Origin: Bacillota bacterium
Lineage (GTDB): Bacteria > Bacillota > Clostridia > Lachnospirales > Lachnospiraceae
Direction: 5' to 3'
NCBI GenBank assembly: GCA_023390555.1
Contig: JAEWCQ010000037.1
Coordinates: 39,371 to 103,370 of the forward strand
DNA: 64,000 nt
The position numbers and the translations under genes are program-made. This document shows positions 17,843-26,376 of the stretch, in pieces. The notes below the pieces were generated by a model that was not told where the DNA came from, ran no database searches, and was given only the letters and a program-made list of their open reading frames with translations. Each line of letters starts with the position of its first letter. The first letter of the stretch is position 1.

Positions 17843-18892
17843 CTAACCTCGATACAACGGGAAGTAATCGGTATTTCTCCCGTCGTCTGCTCTCATTTCT
17901 ATCAGTTTCTGATATTTCTGCATATCAATGATTTTCTTCCCGATATAAAATTCATTTTTTCCGTCTCTGCAAAAACCTATCTTAAATTGGAACAGGCTGT
18001 CTTCCCGGCTGCCGACTCCACCGCCCAGATGAAATTCCCTGCACCCTCTCTGCGCGCCATACAAAGCTGCTTCAAATAACAGCAGATTGACCGGAGCCAT
18101 ATTTTTATAAGATTCTTCCATTGCGGAAAGGTGATAATGCATCTTGTCATTGGAGAACAAAACGATACTCATTGCAATGATTTCGTTTTTATATACTGCA
18201 TAAAACAGCATAGACGCATCCTTTAATTCTTTCCTCACACAGTCGAAAAAGTCTTTCTGAAAATAGTAGTAATCGCTTGCTCCATTCCGCCTCATTGTAT
18301 TTCCATACATCTCCATGAATCTGTCATAGAGCTGCTCGGAATTGCCCCATTCTATTTTCACTCCGGCTTTTTGTGCTTTTCTTAACTTATTGCGATTATT
18401 CACCGACAGATTCGCCAGCATCTGTTCACGTGAACCCAGATGAATGGTCACTGTGGAACCTATTTTTTCAATCTCATATATGTCAGAAAGGGGTTCCTGA
18501 TTTTTCAGCACCGGATGAAACCGGACAAATTCACTGATAATCCCCCTGTTTTTACAATATTGCGTATAGCTTTCATCCAAGGCCTTTTTGTTTTCAATCG
18601 AAGAAGCACCTTGGAGTAAAAAACCTCCATACCCATAGGGTGTTGCAAGATCAAAATACTCCCCTGCTTTCAGACGGTTTCGGAAATGGATATCTTCCGC
18701 CAAATCTCTGAGCATAACCACATTGGCTGCCTTTAATCCTCTTTCTTCATAATAGAAAAGAAGAGGCTTTCCGTCCCCATTCTCCGCAAAAGCCTTCACA
18801 TAATCGGGCAAATAATAGATATCACAATCGGCAAATCCCTTTATGATACTTTCCCATGCTGTCTTCTCCTCCAGCGATATTTCATAAAACAT
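17843..18892 (-). CDS. FemAB/GNAT-fold aminoacyl or acyl transferase
   Basis: A 349-residue protein of the Acetyltransf_6/FemAB class: two GNAT-like domains with NRNKLRKAQKAGVKIEWG in the middle and HYHLSAMEESYKNMAPVNLLLFEAALYGAQRGCREFHLGGG towards the C-terminus. Relatives use aminoacyl-tRNA or acyl-CoA to acylate an amino group, in peptidoglycan or in polysaccharides and exosortase-linked loci. In this operon a role in acylating an aminosugar is more likely than peptidoglycan bridge synthesis. AGGAG precedes the ATG, and it begins 2 bp after the upstream stop. Confidence 0.8.
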   Translation of the reverse strand: MFYEISLEEKTAWESIIKGFADCDIYYLPDYVKAFAENGDGKPLLFYYEERGLKAANVVMLRDLAEDIHFRNRLKAGEYFDLATPYGYGGFLLQGASSIENKKALDESYTQYCKNRGIISEFVRFHPVLKNQEPLSDIYEIEKIGSTVTIHLGSREQMLANLSVNNRNKLRKAQKAGVKIEWGNSEQLYDRFMEMYGNTMRRNGASDYYYFQKDFFDCVRKELKDASMLFYAVYKNEIIAMSIVLFSNDKMHYHLSAMEESYKNMAPVNLLLFEAALYGAQRGCREFHLGGGVGSREDSLFQFKIGFCRDGKNEFYIGKKIIDMQKYQKLIEMRADDGRNTDYFPLYRG

Positions 18893-18893
18893 T

Positions 18894-19955
18894 CTAAAAC
18901 TCCTTTATTTTTGTTACTACTCTTGCCATATCTTCTATGCCGTATCTTTGGTCACAGGGAATTGACAGAATCCTGCTGTAAATCCATGCGGTTGTCTGCC
19001 GCTCTGCCAAATCGATCCAGCGCGGCACCTTCCAGTGCACCGGACAGTAGATTTGTTTCTCCCGCAGATAATTGCGAAGCTGTTCTCGCTCCGACTTTAC
19101 AAAAACCGGAAAAAATAGTGGGCATATATCGGAATCCGGAGTTTCAAAAACCGACACCAATTCCTGCCGGTCTTTCAATTCTTCTGTAAGAAACCTATAA
19201 TTTTCGCGCCTTTTTTGAATCAGTTCCTGCCAATCGATGCCGCATAAAATCTGCTTCGACATCTCATCCATCCCAACCGGTGCTATCTCTCGGTCCAGGC
19301 ATTCCTCAGCCAGCGCAAACAACTGCAGATACCGTATCTTTAATTTCGGCTCCTGATGCCGGATATAGCTTTGCTTTAAAGCAAGTGCCTCTTTCCGGAG
19401 CTCGGCAAATTCATAGTTCTGCTCCACCCTATTTGACAGCCGGCAGTTTTGCGATGCCAGCATCCCTCCACTCGGCAATCCCATCCATTTTCTTAGACTT
19501 GCGATATAGTAGTCGTTTTCACAGAACCTTCCATATGTGGAAAATAAGGTGTGTGTGACATCTTCCACGATTACGGTTCCCGTCTGTTTCAACTCCCGCA
19601 ACAATTGCTGAATGCCGTTGTTACTATGAAAACCGAAGTATCCCAGGTGCAGAAATATTCCAATCGGCTCTTGCCGGACACAGGATGCAATCCCAGGTGA
19701 CAGATCTTTTTCCAGCTCATAAAACAGGCACCGATAACCCTGATTTACAAAAGGTGCAATGACACTTTCGCAGATGTACGCGGGCAGCAGCACCGTTTTA
19801 TTGATTGGATTCATCTCCTGTAACAACAGCTGTATGGCACTTCTCCCGGAAGCGGTGAAGACAGCTGTTCCGTATTGTTGAAACATATCCGGTTCTTTTG
19901 CGACTTTACACGCCACTTCCGTATCATTAAGCCAGAATTCACTTCCGATCTCCAT
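18894..19955 (-). CDS. DegT/DnrJ-like PLP-dependent enzyme
   Basis: A 353-residue PLP-fold protein related to the one at 14864. The cofactor region TVIVEDVTHTLFS has D132 at the pyridine-nitrogen position, and K156 in SLRKWMGLPSGG is the expected Schiff-base lysine. The N-terminal segment FTASGRSAIQLLLQEM and LLPAYICESVI follow the fold type I pattern. The family includes sugar aminotransferases and dehydratases; this branch is distant from the characterised ones. AAAGGG lies before the ATG. Co-encoding with GNAT, FemAB and PIG-L genes suggests amino-sugar tailoring. Confidence 0.78.
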   Translation of the reverse strand: MEIGSEFWLNDTEVACKVAKEPDMFQQYGTAVFTASGRSAIQLLLQEMNPINKTVLLPAYICESVIAPFVNQGYRCLFYELEKDLSPGIASCVRQEPIGIFLHLGYFGFHSNNGIQQLLRELKQTGTVIVEDVTHTLFSTYGRFCENDYYIASLRKWMGLPSGGMLASQNCRLSNRVEQNYEFAELRKEALALKQSYIRHQEPKLKIRYLQLFALAEECLDREIAPVGMDEMSKQILCGIDWQELIQKRRENYRFLTEELKDRQELVSVFETPDSDICPLFFPVFVKSEREQLRNYLREKQIYCPVHWKVPRWIDLAERQTTAWIYSRILSIPCDQRYGIEDMARVVTKIKEF

Positions 19956-19956
19956 G

Positions 19957-20472
19957 TCAGCCCTTTAAAATCGATACGGCATACTGATCGTAAAACGTTC
20001 CGTTTTTGAATATCCGTTTTCTCAGTCTGCCTTCTATTTCAAAACCGCAGGCCTCCACTAATTTCAGAGAAGCCTGGTTATAATCAATGATATATGCATA
20101 AATACATTCCAGTCTCAGCTCTTCAAATGCATACTTTACCAGCAGTCTGATGGCATCGGTGCCCAATCCCTTTCCCTGAAACTGTGGCTTTAATTTGATA
20201 TGAATTTGTGCATTTCCATTCACATAGTCAATATCATTCATAATAATCGTACCTGCCGTCTCGTTTGATTCTCTGCTTACGACCATATAACGCGATACGT
20301 TTTGCTCCTGCGCCAGTGATTTTATCCAGTTCTCCTGTGTGAAATCCGATACAGGAAACGACTTTCCCCCCAGTTGCCCCTCTATCTCCGGATCATTGAT
20401 CAGTGACTTTAATAGATCCCGGTCCGCTGTTTCCACAGCTCTTAAAATTACCTTCTCCCCAAACAAATTCAT
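19957..20472 (-). CDS. GNAT N-acetyltransferase (RimJ/PseH-like)
   Basis: A single-domain GNAT of about 171 residues starting MNLFGEKVILRAV. The acetyl-CoA loop is LKPQFQGKGLGTDAIRLLVKYAF, and the following IIDYNQASLKLVEACGFEIEGRLR matches the RimJ/RimL and PseH branch. ATG 20472 overlaps the stop of the aminotransferase gene as ATGA and has GGGAG nine bases upstream; the longer frame from 20502 would overlap by 34 bp. Directly after a PglE/PseC-like aminotransferase, N-acetylation of the new 4-amino group of a nucleotide sugar is the natural proposal. Confidence 0.84.
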   Translation of the reverse strand: MNLFGEKVILRAVETADRDLLKSLINDPEIEGQLGGKSFPVSDFTQENWIKSLAQEQNVSRYMVVSRESNETAGTIIMNDIDYVNGNAQIHIKLKPQFQGKGLGTDAIRLLVKYAFEELRLECIYAYIIDYNQASLKLVEACGFEIEGRLRKRIFKNGTFYDQYAVSILKG

Positions 20473-21605
20473 ACGAAAGCACTCCCTATCCGATTGATGC
20501 ATGCACTTACTCTTGCAAGCTCCTCTTCCTCAAGTCTTGTATCGCTTGGCAGGCACAGTCCCGTTTCGAAAAGCCGGTCTGCCACTCCCGTTCCGACAAA
20601 ATCATATTGTTTATAGTAAGGCTGCAGATGCATTGGCTTCCACACATATCTCGCCTCGATATTTTCGTTCGCCAGTAATTCAATTGCTGCCTCTGGCATT
20701 CCTTTCTGGCTAAACCGGATGCAGCTCAGCCAGTAATTCGGTTCCTCCCAGTCATTGACCGGCATCATTCGAATGTAATCACTGTTTTGAAACTGCTCCT
20801 GATAGAAGTTGAAAATCTGCTTTTTTTTCTCGATTCTTTTCGGCAGTACTTTTAACTGCCCCCTCCCGATACCAGCTAAAATATTGCTCATCCTGTAGTT
20901 GTATCCCAGCTCCTTATGCTCATAATAAGCTTCCGGCTCCTTTGACTGCGCTGCCCAGAAACGAATTTTATCGATCCTATCCTCATCCCGGGATACCACC
21001 ATTCCCCCTGCCGAAGTCGTTATGATCTTATTGCCGTTAAAGGAAAATACACCATACTGCCCCATCGTTCCCAGATGATGTCCCTTATAATAGCTGCCAA
21101 GCCCTTCCGCTGCATCTTCAATCAACGTCACCTGATATTCCTGACACAATTCCACGATCCGATCCATTTCCGGAGATAATCCATACAGATCAACTACAAG
21201 AACCGCCTTTGGTTTTTTCCCCAGTTCCTCATATTTTCGGAATGCTTTTTCCAATTCCGTTGCACTCATATTCCAGGTATGCTCATCGCTGTCGATAAAG
21301 ACAGGAACAGCCCCCTGATAGATCACAGGATTAACCGTTCCCGCAAACGTCAGGGACTGACAGAAAACAAGATCTCCCTTTTCGACTCCTGCCGCCTTCA
21401 GACTCATATGAACCGCAGCGGTACCCGTATTTAATGCGGCTGCGCTGCTGCTGTTAACATAAGACGCGAATTCTTTTTCAAATTCCGTCACATTCTTTCC
21501 GAGCGGAGCGATCCAGTTTGTGTCAAATGCTTCCTTGATATATTTCATTTCATATTCTTCTTCACTCATATGCGGTAATAAAAGGCTGATTTTTGTATTT
21601 TTCAT
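20469..21605 (-). CDS. UDP-4-keto sugar aminotransferase (PglE-like, DegT family)
   Basis: A 378-residue PLP enzyme closely resembling Campylobacter PglE along its length, including LLPHMSEEEYEMKYIKEAF and NWIAPLG at the start. PLP contacts are D164 in LIEDAAEGLGS and Schiff-base K193 in FSFNGNKIITTSAGGM. PglE transfers an amino group to C4 of the UDP-4-keto-6-deoxy-GlcNAc product of a dehydratase. The GNAT next to it and a PglC-like initiating transferase in the same operon support synthesis of a diacetamido-trideoxy sugar as first residue. The matching retaining dehydratase (PglF) is not visible; only the inverting CapE type is. Confidence 0.88.
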   Translation of the reverse strand: MKNTKISLLLPHMSEEEYEMKYIKEAFDTNWIAPLGKNVTEFEKEFASYVNSSSAAALNTGTAAVHMSLKAAGVEKGDLVFCQSLTFAGTVNPVIYQGAVPVFIDSDEHTWNMSATELEKAFRKYEELGKKPKAVLVVDLYGLSPEMDRIVELCQEYQVTLIEDAAEGLGSYYKGHHLGTMGQYGVFSFNGNKIITTSAGGMVVSRDEDRIDKIRFWAAQSKEPEAYYEHKELGYNYRMSNILAGIGRGQLKVLPKRIEKKKQIFNFYQEQFQNSDYIRMMPVNDWEEPNYWLSCIRFSQKGMPEAAIELLANENIEARYVWKPMHLQPYYKQYDFVGTGVADRLFETGLCLPSDTRLEEEELARVSACINRIGSAFV

Positions 21606-22933
21606 TTTCTATGCTTCACCTGAACCCTGTTTATGATAATGCCTACTGCATCCGTCTTCAGTCGCTTGCAATCTGCGCTCAGTTTTGCAATGCTTTCATA
21701 TTTTGTGTCATTCTGCCTTGCCAGCAGAATCATTCCATCTGAGATTCTCACTAATTCAAGTGCATCCGAAACCTCACTCACCGGGGGGGTATCAAAAATA
21801 ATATAGTCAAAATACGCTTCCATGCTTTTGATAAAACTTTCCATCCTCGCACCGGAAAATGCAATCTGTACTCCTTCTTTCCGGTTTCCGGATGAAACAA
21901 TTTTTAAATTGTCGATCTCGGTTTTGCTGATAATATCCTTTTCTTCGTATTCTTTTGTCAGGTAATCTGCGATTCCCAGGCTTTGGGGAATTTTAAAAAG
22001 TTCATGAAGATTGCCGCCTGCCAGATTACAGTCCACCAGCAAAATACGGTAACCGGTTTTGGCAAGCTGAATTCCTATATTGGCGGCGCAGGTGCTCCTT
22101 CCGTCTTTGTGATTTTCACTGCATACAATCAATTTCTTACAGCCCTGCTTACTGACATTCGACATAATATTTCTTCTGATTGACCGATAGGATTCCTCAA
22201 ATTCCGGGATTTCCGTCTGTATCAAATGTCTTGTTTCAGACTTCCCAGTTCCCAAAAGCCGGATTCCTCTCTTGAAAGAAACGTAGGGCACATCCCCCAG
22301 ATACGGTAAATTGCATTTTTTTGACGCATCCGCACAATTTGTCACTCTGGTCCCCAGTATTTCAAAAATAAGAGCAAGTGCAAAGCCGGCGAACAGACCG
22401 AATAAGGTACCCATCATGATATTTTTTATGCTGTTCGGACTCGTTGGCGCCGATGGCAGAAACGCAGAATCTACAATACGAAGTGAAGCCACATTATTAA
22501 TGTCCTTTAAAATAGAGGGTGCTATCTCCTCCATTTTTTTTGTCAATGCATAGGCAGCCTGCGGGCTATCGGACGTTACACTGATCTTAAAAAGCTCCGT
22601 ATTGTTGATAGCGCTGATCTCTGACATATTTTTCAGCTGTCCCGCCGTATAATCTAAGCCGCTTTCATCCGCGACCTGCTGGAAGAATTTATTTGTATTT
22701 AAACAATTGATATAGGTTGTAACGATTTTTTGAGCATAATTCAAATTGTTGATATCAGAATTCGTACCTTCAACACTGGTATCCACATACATTAAGGTAT
22801 AAGATGTATAGGATGGTTTTATAAGTAATTGACTGATTGCTGCCGATAAGACAAATCCCAATATAGTAATCAGAAGGATCAGTTTTATCCTTCTTCTTGA
22901 AAGCTGCAACAACTCCTTCAACGAAATTTCCAT
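21602..22933 (-). CDS. Wzz chain-length regulator fused to a BY-kinase-like domain
   Basis: A 443-residue protein joining a Wzz/CpsC half (membrane segments about 18-38 and 172-194 with the Pro-rich SAPTSPNS between) to a CpsD-like cytoplasmic ATPase. The ESYRSIRRNI oligomerisation motif is at 248-257, Walker A' ILLVDCN at 297-303 and Walker B YIIFDTPP at 377-384. The P-loop, 272-281, reads SENHKDGRST: Arg replaces the invariant Lys, and the first Gly is missing. No C-terminal tyrosine cluster is present (the end is VQVKHRK). It may therefore regulate chain length without normal autokinase activity. It is the first gene of the leftward operon, with AGGAGG before the ATG. Confidence 0.86.
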   Translation of the reverse strand: MEISLKELLQLSRRRIKLILLITILGFVLSAAISQLLIKPSYTSYTLMYVDTSVEGTNSDINNLNYAQKIVTTYINCLNTNKFFQQVADESGLDYTAGQLKNMSEISAINNTELFKISVTSDSPQAAYALTKKMEEIAPSILKDINNVASLRIVDSAFLPSAPTSPNSIKNIMMGTLFGLFAGFALALIFEILGTRVTNCADASKKCNLPYLGDVPYVSFKRGIRLLGTGKSETRHLIQTEIPEFEESYRSIRRNIMSNVSKQGCKKLIVCSENHKDGRSTCAANIGIQLAKTGYRILLVDCNLAGGNLHELFKIPQSLGIADYLTKEYEEKDIISKTEIDNLKIVSSGNRKEGVQIAFSGARMESFIKSMEAYFDYIIFDTPPVSEVSDALELVRISDGMILLARQNDTKYESIAKLSADCKRLKTDAVGIIINRVQVKHRK

Positions 22934-22956
22934 TTGGTGTTTTCCTCCTATATATC

Positions 22957-22985
22957 ATTATATGAAGGTTTTGGATTTCGGTTAA
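22957..22985 (-). promoter_or_regulatory. Probable promoter of the leftward polysaccharide operon
   Basis: On the minus strand a perfect TATAAT (22957-22962) follows a weak TTAACC -35 box by 17 bp. The start codon at 22933 lies about 24 bp downstream of the -10 box, leaving room for AGGAGG in a short leader. No other strong promoter is seen between this point and the terminator at 23013. Confidence 0.5.
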
Positions 22986-23012
22986 TGCAGTGTTTATCAC
23001 ACTTTTTCACGC

Positions 23013-23056
23013 AAAAAGCAGCGCGGAATATGGAATATATTCCGTGCTGCTTTCTT
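23013..23056 (-). terminator. Intrinsic terminator of the AraC regulator gene
   Basis: A 16-bp stem with one wobble (arms about 23013-23030 and 23038-23054) and a short loop; on the minus strand it is followed by TTTTT. It lies 20 bp after the stop of the AraC-family gene and insulates the polysaccharide operon. Confidence 0.8.
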
Positions 23057-23076
23057 ACTGTTATTCCCATGATCTC

Positions 23077-24051
23077 TTACAAATGAAATGCCTTTCGAAA
23101 TTCACTGGGTGTAATTCCATGCACAGCCTTAAACGCTGCGGTAAATTTTGATTGATTTTGATAACCGCATTTCTCCGCAATATTATGGATGCTCAGGTGG
23201 TCTGCCGCCAGCAGCTGCATTGCGCGCTTCATAATTTCCGTACGGATATAATCGTAGAGCGAAATTCCATACAAATTTCGAAAGCTGTTTCTAAGCTTGC
23301 TTTCGCTCATCTGCGCCAGTTTGCACAACTGTGTGATACTCGGTGTATTTAGTATGTCATTGTCCAGGGCAACTTTTACTTTATACACCTTCTGCTCGTT
23401 TTCCCAATTCACATAGTGCGTACGGCTGCTTCTTCTGATTGGTTTTTCCGGATAGTTACGGGCAATTGAGGATAACAAATGCACAACCATACTCTCCAGT
23501 CCCAACAACGGAAAATCTGCATTTCTTACCGCCCAGCGAATCTGTTCCAAGATTAGCATGTTATACGGTGTATCATAATGCTGTGATTTCCAATGAATGG
23601 CATCCTTCATGTGAAACGCAGGTGTATCTTCACGTCCCTGCAATACCTTTTCTATAAAGTCTTCGAAAATCAGCACACTGGTAAAGCATTCATGAATCCC
23701 TTTGGGAAAAACAACACTGAATGGTTTTTGCGGATTCAGGATCACGTGAGTTCCCGAAAACAACTTTTGTGAGGATTTCCCCTGTTGTGAAATTGTGATA
23801 TCGCCGCAATCCATACAAAAAATCCACATTGCCGGTTTCGTGATGTAAACTCTGTGCCGTATTTGCCTGGTAGGCGTAAACCATGCACTTGCTGTAAATA
23901 CCCCATCGGCGGGATGCATCTCACTAATCCAGCCCTGCTGCCAGCCTGGCGGAAAATTGTGAATGACGCCATTTCCATTTGGCTGCGTGACCAGATGCTG
24001 TTCTTTTGCCATAGCACCCCACCCCAGGGTATAGATTTCCGATTCATCCAT
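23077..24051 (-). CDS. AraC-family transcriptional regulator
   Basis: A 324-residue regulator. The N-terminal ~220 residues form an effector/dimerisation region I do not recognise. The C-terminal ~100 residues hold two helix-turn-helix motifs, LCKLAQMSESKLRNSFRNLYG and IAEKCGYQNQSKFTAAFKAVHG, ending with the classic ITPSEFRK. GGAGG seven bases before ATG 24051 decides the start against 24069. It is transcribed away from the iron-uptake operon at 24360, the arrangement of YbtA, PchR and Btr regulators that respond to a siderophore complex, so control of that operon is likely (inference). Confidence 0.86.
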   Translation of the reverse strand: MDESEIYTLGWGAMAKEQHLVTQPNGNGVIHNFPPGWQQGWISEMHPADGVFTASAWFTPTRQIRHRVYITKPAMWIFCMDCGDITISQQGKSSQKLFSGTHVILNPQKPFSVVFPKGIHECFTSVLIFEDFIEKVLQGREDTPAFHMKDAIHWKSQHYDTPYNMLILEQIRWAVRNADFPLLGLESMVVHLLSSIARNYPEKPIRRSSRTHYVNWENEQKVYKVKVALDNDILNTPSITQLCKLAQMSESKLRNSFRNLYGISLYDYIRTEIMKRAMQLLAADHLSIHNIAEKCGYQNQSKFTAAFKAVHGITPSEFRKAFHL

Positions 24052-24247
24052 GCACCTGCCTCCTTCCATTTCTTAGATGCAATATATCATATGCCTATTT
24101 TTTTATCAATCCAAATTTGCTCCGATCTGTTTTAATCCTGCTCCAAAACAAATATCTATTTTCACCCATATTAGCTGTATCCCATGAATCTCAAGCATCG
24201 TGCTATTGTTTCGTATTTTCAACTTCCCCGTATATTGTCTTCCTGCA

Positions 24248-24276
24248 TTGACATTGCTTATGTTAGATGCTAAACT
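24248..24276 (+). promoter_or_regulatory. Sigma-70 type promoter of the iron-uptake operon
   Basis: A perfect TTGACA (24248-24253) is followed after 17 bp by TAAACT (24271-24276). It lies about 84 bp before the lipoprotein start codon, and initiation would fall near 24283. Confidence 0.65.
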
Positions 24277-24278
24277 CC

Positions 24279-24298
24279 AACTAGTTAGTCGAGACTAA
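24279..24298. promoter_or_regulatory. Inverted repeat at the transcription start, candidate operator
   Basis: Overlapping palindromes AACTAGTT (24279-24286) and TTAGTC-GA-GACTAA (24285-24298) begin just after the -10 box, a position where a bound repressor would block transcription. The TTAG/CTAA ends recall DtxR/IdeR-type iron boxes, but the match is only partial, and the AraC regulator next door is another candidate binder. Confidence 0.4.
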
Positions 24299-24359
24299 TA
24301 AATGTTTGCTGCGGTATGCGCGCACCAAAGCAGGTATCAGATTGCAAAAGGAGAATTCT

Positions 24360-25325
24360 ATGAAAAAAGATCTACATAAAAAAACAATTGCGTCGTTATG
24401 CGCACTTACAATCGCTGCAACGGCCTTCACAGGCTGTGCAAGCAACAAAAATGATACTTCTGCTTCCTCGTCTCTGCCTTCCTCTACCGAAGCCGCAGAT
24501 ACATCCACAGAGGATACCGGTACAAAAACAGTGAGTACCGTTATGGGTGATGTTGAGGTGCCGTTGAATCCTCAGCGAGTGATTGTCACCTATGGTATGG
24601 GTGATGTGATCGCACTTGGAATTACTCCGGTCGCTACCTATGATGTTACCGGTACCGCATATGAAAAAGAAGTTGACCAGCTTCCGGTATGGGACACTTT
24701 TGAATCGGAAGAAATTATGTCCTACGACCCGGACTTAATTTTTGTCGTAAGTCAGGAACAATATGATGAAGTTTCCAAAATTGCACCAACTGTTTATATT
24801 CCATTTACGGAAATGTCCATGGATGAACGGGTTACCTTCCTGGGTGAAGTTCTTGGGAAAGAGGAGGAAGCAAAAACACTTCTGTCCGATTTCAAAGAAA
24901 AGCTGGAAAGCGCCAAGGCTGAAATGGAGACAATGGGGATTGCCGACAGTACCTTTAGTATCTTTGAAGCAAGCAGTGATGGCAGTGTCTGGGTCTATGG
25001 TGATAAATGGGGCCGCGGCGGAGATATCCTCTATAGCCAATTAGGCTTGAAGGCACCGGATGTGATTCAAAGCGAAATCATCGGTAAGGACCAGTATCGG
25101 GATGTTTCTTTGGAGGCAATTAATGACTATGCCGGTGATTACATTGTATTCAGTGGTGAACTCGGTGATTTGGCAGACAGTCCTGTATGGAATTCGATAC
25201 CGGCTGTAAAGGAAGGTAATATTATTCCGATTGATTTTACACTGTTCTATGATATTGACATCTATTCCTCTAATGTCCAATTAGATTATCTCATGGATCA
25301 ATTAGAAGAAATAACCAGTAAATAG
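24360..25325 (+). CDS. Iron-complex ABC transporter substrate-binding lipoprotein
   Basis: A class III periplasmic-binding protein (FepB/FhuD/BtuF fold) of about 321 residues, anchored outside the cell. The signal peptide ends in the lipobox TAFTGC with the lipidated Cys at 26, followed by a Ser/Thr/Asp linker. The mature part begins with the family motif PQRVIVTYGMGDVIALGITPVATYD. AAAGGAG before ATG 24360 fixes the start; the in-frame ATG at 24306 lies upstream of the ribosome site. It would deliver a ferric siderophore or similar chelate to the permeases encoded next. The ligand is not readable from sequence. Confidence 0.9.
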   Translation: MKKDLHKKTIASLCALTIAATAFTGCASNKNDTSASSSLPSSTEAADTSTEDTGTKTVSTVMGDVEVPLNPQRVIVTYGMGDVIALGITPVATYDVTGTAYEKEVDQLPVWDTFESEEIMSYDPDLIFVVSQEQYDEVSKIAPTVYIPFTEMSMDERVTFLGEVLGKEEEAKTLLSDFKEKLESAKAEMETMGIADSTFSIFEASSDGSVWVYGDKWGRGGDILYSQLGLKAPDVIQSEIIGKDQYRDVSLEAINDYAGDYIVFSGELGDLADSPVWNSIPAVKEGNIIPIDFTLFYDIDIYSSNVQLDYLMDQLEEITSK

Positions 25326-25353
25326 TGATAACCAGCCTGAAAGGACGAAACAA

Positions 25354-26376
25354 ATGCAAACTCCAGGAACGAAGCGACAGGGCAGAATCCGCTTATCCTT
25401 AAAAATGCTGATTGGATTTGGTTTACTGATTCTGGTATCTGCGGCATCGATTAGCTTCGGCGCTGCAGATATGAGTTTATCGACCGCATGGGGTGCTATT
25501 TTTCGTTTTGACCCCAATCTGACAGAGCATCAAATTATATATACGCTGCGCGCACCACGCACCGTGGCTGATCTTGTGGTAGGCGCAAGTCTCGCCGTCT
25601 GCGGAGCAATCATGCAGGGCACAACAAGAAATCCACTTGCAGATTCCGGACTGATGGGTATCAACTCCGGTGCAGCCTTTGCAATTGCTTTGGCACTGGC
25701 CTTTGTACCGGAGCGTACCTTTTTGCAAACCATGCTGTTTGCCTTCATTGGTGCGGCCGCAGCAACTGGGATCACTTACTTCATCGCTTCGATTGGTCGA
25801 AAAGGTATGACACCGCAAAGACTGGTTCTGGCCGGCATCTCCATATCCATGCTATTCGGATCATTCAGCCAATATCTGGCAATCCGGTATTCCCTCGGAA
25901 AGGATCTTGCCTATTGGACAGCCGGAGGTACGGCGGGCGCGAACTGGAAGGAACTGGCCATTATTGCTCCTTTCTTTCTGGTAAGCATCCTTGGTGCGAT
26001 CGCATTATCACCTTCTATTACGATGCTCAGTCTGGGAGAGGATGTTGCCATCGGTTTAGGACTTCCTACCAAAAGAGTAAAGCGTATTTCAACGCTTCTC
26101 GTACTTACCCTGACCGGTTTATCCGTCATTGTGGTAGGTCCGGTAGGCTTTGTAGGGCTGATTACCCCCCATATTATACGCTATCTGGTAGGGGTAGATT
26201 ATCGCTATGTCATTCCGGGATCTGCTCTATTCGGTGCTCTTTTAACCGTTACCGCCGATTTGACAGGAAGGTTGATTAATCGCCCTTATGAAGTACCGAT
26301 TGGTATCATCTTTGCCATTGTAGGTGTCCCTTATTTCCTATTTCTGGCCAGAAAGCAAAGGAGGGAGTTTGAATGA
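25354..26376 (+). CDS. FecCD-family iron-complex permease, first subunit
   Basis: A 340-residue membrane protein with about 9-10 helices. It contains the family signatures RAPRTVADLVVGASLAVCGAIMQGTTRNPLADSGLMGINSG and GPVGFVGLITPHIIRYLVG (coupling region to the ATPase). It pairs with the second permease to form the transport channel for an iron complex. It starts 28 bp after the lipoprotein gene and its end overlaps the next start by 4 bp (ATGA). Confidence 0.92.
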   Translation: MQTPGTKRQGRIRLSLKMLIGFGLLILVSAASISFGAADMSLSTAWGAIFRFDPNLTEHQIIYTLRAPRTVADLVVGASLAVCGAIMQGTTRNPLADSGLMGINSGAAFAIALALAFVPERTFLQTMLFAFIGAAAATGITYFIASIGRKGMTPQRLVLAGISISMLFGSFSQYLAIRYSLGKDLAYWTAGGTAGANWKELAIIAPFFLVSILGAIALSPSITMLSLGEDVAIGLGLPTKRVKRISTLLVLTLTGLSVIVVGPVGFVGLITPHIIRYLVGVDYRYVIPGSALFGALLTVTADLTGRLINRPYEVPIGIIFAIVGVPYFLFLARKQRREFE

